The notes under the pieces were generated by a model. The model worked only from the letters and a program-made list of their open reading frames with translations, was not told the DNA's origin and searched no databases. The position numbers and the translations under genes are program-made. From Sphingomonas sp. KR3-1 (lineage in GTDB: Bacteria; Pseudomonadota; Alphaproteobacteria; Sphingomonadales; Sphingomonadaceae), in assembly GCF_040049295.1 (NCBI RefSeq), contig NZ_JBDZDQ010000001.1, positions 992,001 through 1,056,000 on the forward strand: DNA of 64,000 nt, given 5' to 3'. Positions 44,503 through 54,354 of the stretch are shown piece by piece. Every line of letters starts with the position of its first letter. Position 1 is the stretch's first letter.

Positions 44503-46623
44503 ATGCGTAAGTTAGGGGCCGGGACAGCGACTTTGTGTTCGACGCTGCTGCTGGCAAGCCTGGCCGGGTGCAGCGGCGGTGGCGGCAGTGCCAGTGGCAC
44601 GAGCGGCGGGGCAAGCGACCCCGTGCCCGCCCCGACTCCCACGGCCACCGCTTCGCCGACGCCCAGCGCGACCCCGACGCCGCCGCCCGCCGACGCGGTG
44701 ATCACCCCGCTCGGCACGCCGCGCATCCTCGTCTCGAACGCCGCGACGATCGCCAACCTCAAGGCGCAGCTCGGCTCGAACGCGCCCGCCGCGACGCGCT
44801 TCAAGCAATCGGTCGACCTGCAGGTCGCGAACAGCAACGTCTATGGCATGGAGCCGTGGCATGTCGCGCTGATGAGCCAGGTCACCGGCCAGGCGAACTA
44901 TTGCACCTATGCCGTCGCCAAGACCGACGCCTATGTCGCCAGCGAGGAAGCGCTGATCGCCGCCAACAAGACGCCGGCAGTGGCGGGCGATTCCTATCTC
45001 GAGGTCGGCGGCGACATCGGCAACCTCTCGATGGTCTATGACTGGTGCCGTTCGAGCATGACCGCGGCGCAGCGCACCCGGTGGAGCAATTTCGGCAACC
45101 AGGCGGTGTGGAACGTCTGGCATCCCAGCCAGGCGAAATGGGGCACGCGCACCGTCGCCTGGTCGGGCTGGTCGGTCGATAACCCGAGCAACAATTATTA
45201 TTACTCGTTCCTCCGCGCGACGATGATGCTCGGCCTCGCCACCTATGGCGAGAACGACATGGCCGGCGGCTGGCTCACCCAGTTCCGCACCGCCAAGATC
45301 GAGAACCAGCTGATCCCGACCTTCAACGCCGATCTCGTCGGCGGCGGCTCGCGCGAGGGCACCGGCTACGGCATCGCGATGAAGGACCTGTGGGAGCTCT
45401 ATGACTGGTGGGAGCGCTCGACCGGCGAGAACCTGGCCAGCCGCACGCCGCACACGCTCGCCTCGATGCCCTGGATGGTCCACGCCGTCGTGCCGACGCT
45501 CGACCGGGTCACCCCCACCGGCGACCATGCCCGCGATTCGCAGGCGCTGTTCTTCGATTATCACCGCGACTATCTGCAGAAGCTCGCCTCGCTCTATCCG
45601 GGCGAGCGCATCTCGGGCGTCGTGAAGACGCTGATCGCGCAGTCCTCGGTCCCGGCGATGACGCAGCATTTCATGCGCTATTCGGACTATATCTACGACC
45701 TGGTCGCGATCACCCCGCGCCCGCTGACCGAGCTGTCCACCGCCTATTGGGGCTCGGGCACTGGCAGCTTCTCGATGCGCGGCGACTGGACGACGACCGC
45801 GGCCTACGCCAACTTCATCTGCGGCCCGCTGACCGAGAGCCACGCGCACCAGGATCGCGGCAGCTTCGTCCTCTTCAAGGGCAACTGGCTGGCCTATGAC
45901 GCCAATCTCGACAGCCATTCCGGCCTGTCGCAGGACCAGAAATACCACAACACCGTACGCTTCGAGACCAGCGCCGGCACCGCGATCGGCCAGGGGTTCA
46001 ACAAGGCGTGCAACATGGTGGCGCTGGCGAACAACCCCGGCTGGACCTATGCGCTGGCCGACGTCACGCCGATGTACGGCGCCGGCGTGACCAAGTCGGA
46101 GCGCGAGTTCGTCTTCATCAAGCCGGCGACCTTCGTGATCTATGACCGCGCCCAGACCAGCGACGCCAATGCGCGGCGGATCTTCACGATGAACTTCCCC
46201 AAGGCGCCGACGATCGCTGGCAACCTGATGAGCCTCGTCATCGGCGCCAACCGCTTCGACATGTGGCGCATCCTGCCGACGGCCGGCACGCCCGCCACCA
46301 CCTTGTGGCGCACCGTCAACAGCACCGATTTCACTGCGACCAACACGGCGGTGCGCGTTGACCTGGTCGAGACCGGCGCCGGCGGCAGCTCGCAGTTCCT
46401 CCACGTCGCCGGGCTCGACGGCGCGGTGTCGCAGGCGGTCGCCTCGAACGCCGCCGGTCAGACCGGCACCGCGATCACGCTGTCCGACGGCCGCGTCGTG
46501 ACGCTGCGCTTCAACCAGGCCGGGCGCGGCGGCACGATCGAGATCAAGTCCGCCGGCGGCGCGGTGCTCGAATCGGGTGCCTTGCCGAGCAGCGTCCAGG
46601 CTCCGCCGATCTACGCCAATTGA
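44503..46623 (+). CDS. Lipoprotein with heparinase II/III-like polysaccharide lyase fold
   Basis: A 706-residue lipoprotein with lipobox LAGC (Cys23), a Gly/Ser linker and a Pro/Thr-rich linker to about 68. The (alpha/alpha)-barrel follows (MVYDWCRSSMTAAQRTRWSNFGNQ, GSREGTGYGIAMKDLWELYDWW). The C-terminal beta-sandwich is like heparinase II/III lyases (FSMRGDWTTTAAYANFICGPLTESHAHQDRG, with a likely catalytic His, and GNWLAYDAN). It probably cleaves acidic polysaccharide at the outer membrane. The substrate is unknown. GGCGGAGG precedes the ATG. Confidence 0.78.
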   Translation: MRKLGAGTATLCSTLLLASLAGCSGGGGSASGTSGGASDPVPAPTPTATASPTPSATPTPPPADAVITPLGTPRILVSNAATIANLKAQLGSNAPAATRFKQSVDLQVANSNVYGMEPWHVALMSQVTGQANYCTYAVAKTDAYVASEEALIAANKTPAVAGDSYLEVGGDIGNLSMVYDWCRSSMTAAQRTRWSNFGNQAVWNVWHPSQAKWGTRTVAWSGWSVDNPSNNYYYSFLRATMMLGLATYGENDMAGGWLTQFRTAKIENQLIPTFNADLVGGGSREGTGYGIAMKDLWELYDWWERSTGENLASRTPHTLASMPWMVHAVVPTLDRVTPTGDHARDSQALFFDYHRDYLQKLASLYPGERISGVVKTLIAQSSVPAMTQHFMRYSDYIYDLVAITPRPLTELSTAYWGSGTGSFSMRGDWTTTAAYANFICGPLTESHAHQDRGSFVLFKGNWLAYDANLDSHSGLSQDQKYHNTVRFETSAGTAIGQGFNKACNMVALANNPGWTYALADVTPMYGAGVTKSEREFVFIKPATFVIYDRAQTSDANARRIFTMNFPKAPTIAGNLMSLVIGANRFDMWRILPTAGTPATTLWRTVNSTDFTATNTAVRVDLVETGAGGSSQFLHVAGLDGAVSQAVASNAAGQTGTAITLSDGRVVTLRFNQAGRGGTIEIKSAGGAVLESGALPSSVQAPPIYAN

Positions 46624-46635
46624 GAGGTTCCCCCC

Positions 46636-46660
46636 GGGCCGGCCGCATCGCGGTCGGCCC
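46636..46660. terminator. Bidirectional hairpin between the lyase and GH1 genes
   Basis: GGGCCGGCCGC and GCGGTCGGCCC form an 11-bp stem (one G-U) around loop ATC. It lies between two convergent stops. Confidence 0.6.
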
Positions 46661-46692
46661 AACCCCTTCCGCGCGGCCTGCGGGCGGCTCGC

Positions 46693-48009
46693 CTAGATCC
46701 GGTTCGCCTTGGCGAGCCCGCCCAGGTGCAGCGCGCTTGGCCGCGGGGTGCGCTTGAACGTCTCGCGGTCGACCGCGACCAGCCCGAACGGCACGCCATA
46801 GCCCGAGGTCCACTCGAAATTGTCGAGCAGCGACCAGTAGAGATAGGAGTGCACCGGGATGCCCTCGTCCAGGCATTGCCGCACGCCGTCCAGCGCCTGG
46901 TCGATGAAGGCGATCCGCCGCGCATCGTCCTTCGCCGCGATGCCGCTCTCGGTGACGTAGATCGGCTTGCCGATCGCCTGGTGCGCCCAGCGGATCGTGT
47001 TGGCGAGCGCCTGCGGGTAGAATTCATACCCCGCCATCGTCATCTCGGCGCCCTTGGGCGGGGCGACCATCCCGTTCGCGTCGAACACGAAGCGGGTATA
47101 GGTCTGCACGCCGAAGAAATCCGCCGCCTCGCGCGCCACCTGCACCCAGTCGCCATAGAGCTTGTCGCGCCAGTGCGCCGCGCGCTCGGGCGTGTCGGCC
47201 TGTACGTCCTGCGTGGTCAGCGTGATCCCAACCGGCAGGTTGGGGCGCACTTGCTTGATCGCGGCATAGGCCTGGCGGTGCGCCGCCTGCATGATCGGCG
47301 TGACGACCGCGGCATCGGCATAGGCCAGCCGCGAGAATTTGGGCGAGTTGGTCGCCTTGGCCGCCGCGGCGATCGCGGCCTTGACCACCGGCACGAACGC
47401 GCTGATCCCCGGCATCATGTCGACCAGCAGGCGGATGTTCGCCTCGTTGAAGGTCGTCGCCATGTGCATCAGCCCGCCCAGCCGTTCGGCGACCTTGCGG
47501 CAATAGCGCGCGAACAGCTGCGGCGCGTCCGCCACCTCGAACCCGCCGCGCTGGGCGAACCACAGCGGCGTGGTGAAATGGTTGAGCGTCACGATCGGCC
47601 GCAGGCCGTGCGCGCGGCAGCTCTCGAGCATGCGGGCATAGTGATCGAGCTCGGCATTCGAGAAATGCCCCTCGCTCGGCTCGATCCGCGCCCATTCCAC
47701 GCCCAGCCGATAGCTGTTGAAGCCGAGCTTCGCGGCGAGCGTGAAATCCTCCTCGTAGCGATGATAGCTGTCGCAGGCGTCGCCCGAACGCTCCTTGAAC
47801 ATGCTCGGCTGGAGGTTCTCCATCAGCCAGGCATCGGCGTTCGTGTTGTTGCCCTCGCTCTGATAGGCGGAGATCGCCGTGCCCCAAAGGAAGCCCGGCG
47901 GCGCCGGCTTGCGCCCGGCGGCAGCCCTGGCGGCCACGGGCGAAACGCCCGCGGCGCCGAGCGCGGCTGCCGCGATCAGTTCGCGGCGGCCAATGGGGAG
48001 GTCGCTCAC
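46693..48009 (-). CDS. Glycoside hydrolase family 1 (beta-glucosidase), Tat-type signal
   Basis: A 438-residue GH1 retaining glycosidase. The N-terminus has a twin-arginine signal (IGRRELIAAAALGAAG...ARAAA), so export folded to the periplasm is likely. The barrel starts GFLWGTAISAYQSEG. The acid/base is Glu189 in TFNEANI, and the nucleophile Glu354 is in YVTESGI (Ser replaces the usual Asn of TENG). The end has YWSLLDNFEWTSGYG. GTG 48009 overlaps the SDR stop (GTGA), so the two are coupled. The substrate is a beta-glucoside or related glycan. Confidence 0.93.
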   Translation of the reverse strand: MSDLPIGRRELIAAAALGAAGVSPVAARAAAGRKPAPPGFLWGTAISAYQSEGNNTNADAWLMENLQPSMFKERSGDACDSYHRYEEDFTLAAKLGFNSYRLGVEWARIEPSEGHFSNAELDHYARMLESCRAHGLRPIVTLNHFTTPLWFAQRGGFEVADAPQLFARYCRKVAERLGGLMHMATTFNEANIRLLVDMMPGISAFVPVVKAAIAAAAKATNSPKFSRLAYADAAVVTPIMQAAHRQAYAAIKQVRPNLPVGITLTTQDVQADTPERAAHWRDKLYGDWVQVAREAADFFGVQTYTRFVFDANGMVAPPKGAEMTMAGYEFYPQALANTIRWAHQAIGKPIYVTESGIAAKDDARRIAFIDQALDGVRQCLDEGIPVHSYLYWSLLDNFEWTSGYGVPFGLVAVDRETFKRTPRPSALHLGGLAKANRI

Positions 48010-48899
48010 CGCACCCCTGCGGCGACCGGCGCAGCGCCGGTGGCGGCCGCCACTTCGCGCTCGGCCTGGGTGAAGCCATAGGTCGGCACGATCTCGCCGC
48101 TGCGATCGGCGACCGAGGCCCAGCGCGCCGCGACCTGCTCGCCTGCATCGTCGGCGCGGCCGACCTGGATGCCGTCGGTCAGCGTGATGTGGGCGGCGGC
48201 GAAATGGCCGGCGCCGGCGCACAGGATCGCGCGAGTCGGCGCATCCTCGCCCACCAGCGCGAGCAGGCCGGGGCTGACCAGGTCGGGCGCGAGCAGGGCA
48301 AGGCTCTCCTCGCCCAGCACGCCTTCGGTCATGCCGGTCGCCGCGGTTGGCGCCAGGCTGTTCACCCGGATATTGTACTTCTCACCTTCGATCGCGAGCG
48401 TCTGCATCAGGCCCACCAGCGCCAGTTTCGCGGCGCCATAATTAGCCTGGCCGAAGTTTCCGTACAGCCCCGACGAAGAGGTGGTCATCACGATGCGGCC
48501 ATAGCCCTGGCTGCGCATCTGCTCCCACACCGCCTTGCTGGCGATCGCCGCGCCCATCAGGTGCACGTCCACCACCAGGCGGAAATCGTCGATGCTCATC
48601 TTGGCGAAGCTCTTGTCGCGCAGGATGCCGGCATTGTTGATCAGGATGTCGATCCGGCCCCAGCGGTGCACCGTCTCGGCGACCAAGGCGGCAATGCGCG
48701 ACTCGTCGGTCACCGATGCGGCGATCGCCATCGCCTCGCCCCCGGCCGCGACGATCTCGGCAACCACGGCGTCCGCCGCGGGCTGCGACAGGTCGTTGAC
48801 GACGACCTTGGCGCCCTTGCTCGCCAGGTACAGCGCATGCGCGCGCCCCAGTCCCCCGCCCGAACCCGTTACGATTGCTACGCGACCCGCCAGCGACAT
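48006..48899 (-). CDS. Short-chain dehydrogenase, (3R)-hydroxyacyl-CoA dehydrogenase-like
   Basis: A 297-residue SDR: the nucleotide site TGSGGGLGRAHALYLASKGAKVVVND, NNAGILRD and the catalytic Ser-Tyr-Lys in TSSSGLYGNFGQANYGAAK. The RAHAL and GILRDKSFAKM features match the HSD17B4/MFE-2-like branch acting on hydroxyacyl-CoA. It is cytosolic. It is coupled to the GH1 gene and lies near a TetR gene, an acyl-CoA ligase and an esterase, so a beta-oxidation role is likely. Confidence 0.9.
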   Translation of the reverse strand: MSLAGRVAIVTGSGGGLGRAHALYLASKGAKVVVNDLSQPAADAVVAEIVAAGGEAMAIAASVTDESRIAALVAETVHRWGRIDILINNAGILRDKSFAKMSIDDFRLVVDVHLMGAAIASKAVWEQMRSQGYGRIVMTTSSSGLYGNFGQANYGAAKLALVGLMQTLAIEGEKYNIRVNSLAPTAATGMTEGVLGEESLALLAPDLVSPGLLALVGEDAPTRAILCAGAGHFAAAHITLTDGIQVGRADDAGEQVAARWASVADRSGEIVPTYGFTQAEREVAAATGAAPVAAGVR

Positions 48900-48971
48900 C
48901 CCGCTCTCCTTGCTTATGACCGCGCCTGATTAGACCCGCAGTCATTCACTCGCAAGATAGCGAAATTGCCT

Positions 48972-49652
48972 CTATTTGGCGCAGATCTGCAGGAAGCCGG
49001 CGGCGAGGAAGCTGGCCATCCGGTCCTTCACCGCCTCGAAATCGTCCGAGTGGCAGATCCCGCCGGATAGCTTGTCGATGCGCCCGGTGCGCGCCAGCGT
49101 GAGCGTCAGCGCGCCGGTGACGAAGTGGTAGCCCCAGAAGATGTCCGCATCGGCGCAGCCGGGCAGCGCCTGCTTGAGCAGGCCGATCAGCTTGAGCACG
49201 ACCGGATCGAAATGCTCGTCCATCAGGTCCGCGCCCCAGGCCGGCGTATTGGCGACCTGCGCTGCGAGCTTGGCGTAGTTCTTCCAGCGCTCGCCGCCCT
49301 GGATATAGGTGTCGAGATCGGTGTCGAGGAATGCCCGCAGCGCGCCCTCCACCGTCGGCTTGCCGTCGACCGACTTCTCATAGGCATCGAGCGCGTCCAT
49401 CCGGCGCCCCGCAGTCACCACCGCGCGCCGGGCGAACACGGCGTCGAACAGCGCCTTCTTGTCGTCGAAATAGTAGTTGAGCAGCGTGTGGTGCACGCCC
49501 ACCTGCTTGGCGACGTCCTTCAGCGTGACGCCGTAGAGCCCGTGCTGCGAGAACAGTTCCTCGGCAGCGTCGTAGATCAGCTCCATCGTCTCGGCGCGCT
49601 GCTCGGCCTTGCGGGAGCGGCGTACGGGCTTGGCGGTCTCGGTCACCCGCAT
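48972..49652 (-). CDS. TetR/AcrR-family regulator
   Basis: A 226-residue repressor-type protein. The N-terminal HTH (about 18-65) reads AEELFSQHGLYGVTLKDVAKQVGVHHTLLNYYFDDKKALFDAVFA. The C-terminal ligand domain is helical, with a TetR_C-like stretch (NTPAWGADLMDEHFDPVVLKLIGLLKQALPG). It is divergent from the MFS gene with a 137-base gap that contains a CACAC-N8-GTGTG inverted repeat. It probably controls the surrounding esterase/CoA-ligase genes and itself. Confidence 0.92.
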   Translation of the reverse strand: MRVTETAKPVRRSRKAEQRAETMELIYDAAEELFSQHGLYGVTLKDVAKQVGVHHTLLNYYFDDKKALFDAVFARRAVVTAGRRMDALDAYEKSVDGKPTVEGALRAFLDTDLDTYIQGGERWKNYAKLAAQVANTPAWGADLMDEHFDPVVLKLIGLLKQALPGCADADIFWGYHFVTGALTLTLARTGRIDKLSGGICHSDDFEAVKDRMASFLAAGFLQICAK

Positions 49653-49700
49653 GTTCCTTCCCGTCTATCGGCCTAGCGTCAACCCTCCGCGCAGATATTC

Positions 49701-49720
49701 ACACGCGTGATAGTGTGTGT
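49701..49720. promoter_or_regulatory. Candidate TetR operator
   Basis: CACAC-gcgtgata-GTGTG inverted repeat in the TetR/MFS divergent gap, directly followed by TTGACA (49721-49726), a -35 match for the MFS direction. Confidence 0.45.
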
Positions 49721-49789
49721 TGACAGTGCCGCGGGTCTGCCCGCATGATATGCGGCAAGGCGGAAAAAGCCGTCAGGGAGAGGACGCGC

Positions 49790-51067
49790 GTGGAAACTCA
49801 GGCAGGCGGCAGCCGTCGCTGGATCGTGCTGGTCACGCTCACCTTCGTCTATGTCCTCAACTTCCTCGACCGGCAGCTCCTCGGGATCCTCGCCAAGCCG
49901 ATCCAGGATTCGCTCCACGTCACCGACGGCCAGCTCGGGCTGATCGGCGGGCTCTATTTCGCGATGTTCTACTGCTTCATCGCGATCCCCGTCGGCTGGC
50001 TCGCCGACCGCACCAACCGCGTCAGCATCCTCGCGCTCGCCTGCGCGGTCTGGAGCGGCGCGACGATCGCCTGCGGCCTGGCGACCAGCTACACCCAGCT
50101 CGTCATCGCCCGCATGACCGTCGGCTTCGGCGAGGCGGGCGGCGTGCCCCCGTCCTACGCGATCATCACCGACACGTTCCGGCCAGGCGAGCGCGGCACC
50201 GCCTTCGGCATCTACAATCTCGGGCCGCCGATCGGCGCGGCGCTCGGCATCGCGTTCGGCGCCTCGATCGCCGCGCTGTTCGACTGGCGCGACGCCTTCA
50301 TCGCGATCGGCGTGGTCGGCATCATCACCGCGGTGCTGGTCCGCATCATCGTCCGCGAGCCAAGGCGCGGCGCGACCGACCTCGCGCCCGTCGCCGAGGC
50401 GCGCGCCAAGGCGCCCTTCTGGGGCACCTGCTGGATGTTCTTCAGCCACCCGGTGCTGATGCTCGCCGCGCTCGGCAGCGGCGCCACCCAGTTCGTCACC
50501 TACGGGCTGGGCAATTTCGCCGTGCTGTTCCTGATCCGCGAAAAGGGCATGACGCTGCCGCAGATCGCGGTCTGGTACGCGCTGGTCGTCGGCCTGGGCA
50601 TGGGCGCCGCGATGCTGATCTCGGGCCGCGTGATCGACCGGCTCGGCCGCCGCAGCCGCACCGTCTATGCGCTCGGCCCGGCGATCTCGCTCGCGGTCGC
50701 CATGCCCTTCTACGTCGCGTTCGTCTGGGCGCCGGGCTGGCCGCTGGCGCTGGCGCTGATGACGATCGTCAACGTCTTCAACTATTTCTACCTCTCCGCC
50801 TCGGTCGCGCTCGTCCAGGAAGAGGTCCGACCCGAGCAGCGCGTGCTGTCGGGCGCCTTGCTGCTGCTGGTGATGAACTTCATCGGCCTCGGCCTCGGCC
50901 CGACCTATGTCGGCGCCGCCAGCGACTGGTTCAAGGCGCATGGCGACCCGCACGCGCTGCAGACCGCGCTCTACACGCTCTCGCCCTTCTACCTGATCGC
51001 CATCGCGCTCTTCCTCGTCCTCGCCCGCATCCTGCGCCGCGAGACCCTTGCAAAGGTGCCCGCATGA
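49790..51067 (+). CDS. MFS transporter, Spinster-like
   Basis: A 425-residue 12-helix carrier with the sphingomonad Spinster/MFS motifs FLDRQLLGILAKPIQDSL, GWLADRTNRVSILALA and FGEAGGVPPSYAIITDTFRPGERGTAFGIYNLGPPIGAALG. It imports or exports a small organic substrate, probably an acid or ester product handled by the neighbouring esterase and CoA ligase. GTG 49790 follows GGGAGAGG; ATG 49745 is also in frame but has a weaker site. Its stop overlaps the esterase start (ATGA). Confidence 0.88.
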   Translation: METQAGGSRRWIVLVTLTFVYVLNFLDRQLLGILAKPIQDSLHVTDGQLGLIGGLYFAMFYCFIAIPVGWLADRTNRVSILALACAVWSGATIACGLATSYTQLVIARMTVGFGEAGGVPPSYAIITDTFRPGERGTAFGIYNLGPPIGAALGIAFGASIAALFDWRDAFIAIGVVGIITAVLVRIIVREPRRGATDLAPVAEARAKAPFWGTCWMFFSHPVLMLAALGSGATQFVTYGLGNFAVLFLIREKGMTLPQIAVWYALVVGLGMGAAMLISGRVIDRLGRRSRTVYALGPAISLAVAMPFYVAFVWAPGWPLALALMTIVNVFNYFYLSASVALVQEEVRPEQRVLSGALLLLVMNFIGLGLGPTYVGAASDWFKAHGDPHALQTALYTLSPFYLIAIALFLVLARILRRETLAKVPA

Positions 51068-52692
51068 AGCTGCTCCGCTCCGCCGCCCTCGCCACCGGCC
51101 TGCTCCTCGCGAGCACCGCGTTGGCGCAGACCCCGGTCGTCAACGCGCCCTCCGGCTCGGTGAGCGGCACGCAGGACGGCAGCATCCGCGAATTCAAGGG
51201 CATTCCCTATGCCGTGCCCCCGGTCGGGGCGATGCGCTGGCGCCCGCCCGCACCGATGAAGCCCTGGCAGGGCGTGCGCGAGGCCAAGGATTTCGGCCCC
51301 GCCTGCGTCCAGCCCCAGGCCAAGACGCCGACCTCGGTCTATTCCCCGCCCGCGCCGATGCCGGTCAGCGAGGATTGCCTGACGCTCAACATCTGGGCGC
51401 CCGCCAACGCCAAGAAGGCCCCGGTGTTCTTCTGGATCCACGGCGGCGCGCTCTCGGGCGGATCGAGCCGCGAGCCGATGTATGACGGCAAGAAGATGGC
51501 CGAGCAGGGCGTGATCGTCGTCTCGATCAACTATAGGCTGGGCGTGCTCGGCTGGCTCGCCCATCCGGCGCTCAGCGCGGAATCGCCGCAAAAGGTCTCG
51601 GGCAATTACGGCCTGCTCGACCAGGAGGGCGCGCTCGCCTGGGTGAAGCACAATATCGCGGCGTTCGGCGGCGACCCCGCCAATGTGACGATCGCGGGCG
51701 AGTCCGCTGGCGGGCTCAGCGTGATGTTCCTGATGCAGTCGCCGCTGGCGCGCGGCACCTTCTCGAAGGCGATCGCCCAGAGCGCGTACATGGTCGCGAT
51801 GCCCAACCTGAAGAAGTCGCCCTTCGGCCAGCCATCGGCCGAGGCGATGGGCACGATGCTCTCCGCAGGGCTGCAGGCGCCGGACCTCGCCGCGCTGCGC
51901 GGCATGGACGCGCAGGCGATCACCGACGCTTCGGCCAAGATGGGCTTCTTCCCCTTCGGCGTGGTCGACGGGCTCGTCCTGCCCGAGCAGATGGTCGAGA
52001 CCTTCGACCAAGGCAAGCAGGCGCCCGTCCCGATCCTCACCGGCTTCAACCAGGGCGAGATCCGCTCGCTGATGATGCTCGCAGCCAAGCCGCCGGCCAC
52101 GGCGGAAGACTATGAGAAGGGCATCCGCGAGAAGTACGGCGAGTTCGCCGATGCCTTCCTCAAGCTCTATCCGGCCGCGGACTATAAGGAGAGCATCCTT
52201 CAGACGACGCGCGACGCGCTCTACGGCTGGACCAGCGAGCGCCTCGCCCGCAAGCAGGCCGCGATCGGCCAGCCGGCCTATGTCTATCTGTGGGACCACG
52301 GCTATCCGGCGATGAACGATGCGAAGCTGCACAGCTTCCACGCCAGCGAGCTGCCCTATGTCTTCGGCAACCTCCAGCCGCTGCCGCCGCTCTGGCCGAA
52401 GATGCCCGAGAGCGACCGCCCGCTGTCGGACGCGATGCTCGGCTATTGGACCAGCTTCGCGAAGACCGGCGTGCCCAGCGCCGCCGGCGCCCCTGCCTGG
52501 ACCGCCTGGGGCAAGGCGCGCAACTATATGCACTTCACCGACATGCCCATGCCCGAGGCGGGGCTGATGCCGGGCATGTACGACCAGTATGAAGCCGTGG
52601 TCTGCCGCCGCCGCGCCGCGGGGATCGCGTGGAACTGGAATGTCGGGCTGAACTCGCCGAAGCTGCCGGCCAAGGCCAAGGGCTGCGATTGA
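51064..52692 (+). CDS. Type-B carboxylesterase, exported
   Basis: A 542-residue carboxylesterase/lipase. The signal peptide ends STALAQ. The oxyanion motif is FFWIHGGALSGGSS, the nucleophile elbow TIAGESAGG contains Ser214, and the likely His is in SFHASELPYVFG. The type-B hallmark EDCLTLNIWAP is present. It should hydrolyse esters in the periplasm and so supply acids to the MFS carrier encoded just upstream. It overlaps that gene by 4 bases and ends at a palindrome shared with the convergent acyl-CoA ligase. Confidence 0.93.
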   Translation: MKLLRSAALATGLLLASTALAQTPVVNAPSGSVSGTQDGSIREFKGIPYAVPPVGAMRWRPPAPMKPWQGVREAKDFGPACVQPQAKTPTSVYSPPAPMPVSEDCLTLNIWAPANAKKAPVFFWIHGGALSGGSSREPMYDGKKMAEQGVIVVSINYRLGVLGWLAHPALSAESPQKVSGNYGLLDQEGALAWVKHNIAAFGGDPANVTIAGESAGGLSVMFLMQSPLARGTFSKAIAQSAYMVAMPNLKKSPFGQPSAEAMGTMLSAGLQAPDLAALRGMDAQAITDASAKMGFFPFGVVDGLVLPEQMVETFDQGKQAPVPILTGFNQGEIRSLMMLAAKPPATAEDYEKGIREKYGEFADAFLKLYPAADYKESILQTTRDALYGWTSERLARKQAAIGQPAYVYLWDHGYPAMNDAKLHSFHASELPYVFGNLQPLPPLWPKMPESDRPLSDAMLGYWTSFAKTGVPSAAGAPAWTAWGKARNYMHFTDMPMPEAGLMPGMYDQYEAVVCRRRAAGIAWNWNVGLNSPKLPAKAKGCD

Positions 52693-52701
52693 GGCTCTAG
52701 A

Positions 52702-52727
52702 AGCCCCTCCCTTGAAGGGGAGGGGCT
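52702..52727. terminator. Bidirectional hairpin between the esterase and acyl-CoA ligase genes
   Basis: AGCCCCTCCC/GGGAGGGGCT, a perfect 10-bp stem with loop TTGAAG, lies between convergent stops (52692 and 52737). Its core resembles that at 18387-18407. Confidence 0.6.
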
Positions 52728-52736
52728 AGCGCTAGC

Positions 52737-54341
52737 CTAGCGCCCCACCTTGCTCGCCGCGATCCGCCCCTCGGCATAGTCATCGCGCAGCCGCTTCTTG
52801 TCGATCTTGCCCGAGGCGGCGAGCGGCATCGCGTCCACTTCGGCCACTTCGCCCGGGATCCACCAGTCGGCGACCTTGCCGCGCAGCAGCGCGAGCAGCG
52901 CGCGCGGGTCCTTGTCCTCGCCTTCGGTCTCGACGATCAGCACCGGCCGCTCGCCCCATTTGGCGTCGGCCCGGCCGATCACCGCGACGTGGCGCACCGT
53001 CGGGTGCGCGCCGACGATCGTCTCGATCTCGTTGGGATTGATCCACTCGCCGCCCGACTTGATCAGGTCCTTGGCGCGCCCGCAGATCGTCAGATTGCCC
53101 GCCGCGTCGATCATCGCCAGGTCGCCGGTGTCGAAATAGCCCTCGGCGTCGAGCACGTCCTCGTCGCGGCGGTAATAGCGCTCGATCACGCTATGCCCCT
53201 TGACCTTGAGGTGCCCCAAAATGTCGCGCTGCGGCACCAGCGTGTTGCCCTCGGCATCGGTGAGCTTGAGGTCGAGCCCCATGATCGGCCGGCCCGAGGC
53301 GGGGCTGGCATCGGCGGGCAGGTCCCTCGGCGCGATCGTGCCCACCGGCGACAGCTCGGTCATCCCCCAGCTCGTCTGCACCGCGGCGCCGAGCTTCTCC
53401 TCGAGCCGGCGGATCAGCGCGTCGGGGCAGCTCGATCCGCCGATCAGCACGCGCTGCAGCGTCGGGAAGGTCTCGCCGCTCGCCTCGGCCTGGTCGGCCA
53501 GCCCCAGCCAGACGGTCTGGACACCGACCGCGACGGTCACGCCCTCGTCGCGGATCAGCCGGCCCAGGCTCGGCCCGTCGACCACCCGACCGGGCAGCAC
53601 CAGCTTGGTCCCCGCCGCCGGCGCCGCGAACGGCATGCCCCAGCCATTGGCGTGGAACATCGGCACGCCGAGCAGCAGCGTGTCCTGCGCGGTGATCGCC
53701 GCGGCATCGGCCTGCAGCGCGCGCAGCGTGTGGAGATAGTTGGAGCGGTGGGTATAGACCACGCCCTTGGGGCTGCCGGTGGTGCCCGAAGTGTAGCAGA
53801 GCCCGGCGGGGATGTTCTCGTCGAACGCCCCCCATGCCACCGGGGCGCCGTGCGCCGCCAGCAGCGCGTCCTGATCCCAGATGCGCGCCCGGTGCGACCC
53901 GAGGGGCTGAACATCCGCAACCAGTGCGTCCAGAATAATGACCTGCTCGATGCTCGGGCAGTGCGCGAGCACCTCGCGCGCCAGCGGCAGCAGGTCGGCC
54001 GCGACCGCGAGCACGCGGTTCTCGGCCTCGTTGATCATCGCGGCGAGGTGCGCCGCGGTCAGCCGCGGGTTGAGCGTGTGGCACACCAGCCCCATGCCCA
54101 TCGCCGCATAATAGATCTCGACATGGTGGATCGTGTTCCAGGCGAGCGTGCCCACCCGGTCGCCCTGCACCATGCCCAGCGCCGCCAGCGCGCCCGACAG
54201 GCGGTTGGCGCGGTCGCGCAGCACCGCATAGCTGGTGCGCTTGACCGCCCTGCCCGCCTCGGCCTCGACCACCTCGCAGTCCTGGAACCACTTGGCGGCG
54301 TGATCGAGGAATTTGTCTACTGTCAGTCCGTAGGGCTGCAT
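52737..54341 (-). CDS. AMP-forming acyl-CoA synthetase
   Basis: A 534-residue ANL-superfamily ligase. Phosphate loop YTSGTTGSPKGVVYTHRS (183-200), QTSWGMTELSPVGTI, YFDTGDLAMIDAAGNLTICGRAKDLIKSGGEWI and the terminal catalytic lysine in LAASGKIDKKRLRDD. Sequence resembles medium- and long-chain fatty-acid ligases. It would activate the acid released by the esterase. It lies on the - strand directly downstream of the TonB receptor gene, with a terminator between them. Confidence 0.93.
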   Translation of the reverse strand: MQPYGLTVDKFLDHAAKWFQDCEVVEAEAGRAVKRTSYAVLRDRANRLSGALAALGMVQGDRVGTLAWNTIHHVEIYYAAMGMGLVCHTLNPRLTAAHLAAMINEAENRVLAVAADLLPLAREVLAHCPSIEQVIILDALVADVQPLGSHRARIWDQDALLAAHGAPVAWGAFDENIPAGLCYTSGTTGSPKGVVYTHRSNYLHTLRALQADAAAITAQDTLLLGVPMFHANGWGMPFAAPAAGTKLVLPGRVVDGPSLGRLIRDEGVTVAVGVQTVWLGLADQAEASGETFPTLQRVLIGGSSCPDALIRRLEEKLGAAVQTSWGMTELSPVGTIAPRDLPADASPASGRPIMGLDLKLTDAEGNTLVPQRDILGHLKVKGHSVIERYYRRDEDVLDAEGYFDTGDLAMIDAAGNLTICGRAKDLIKSGGEWINPNEIETIVGAHPTVRHVAVIGRADAKWGERPVLIVETEGEDKDPRALLALLRGKVADWWIPGEVAEVDAMPLAASGKIDKKRLRDDYAEGRIAASKVGR

Positions 54342-54354
54342 GAAACTCTTCGGG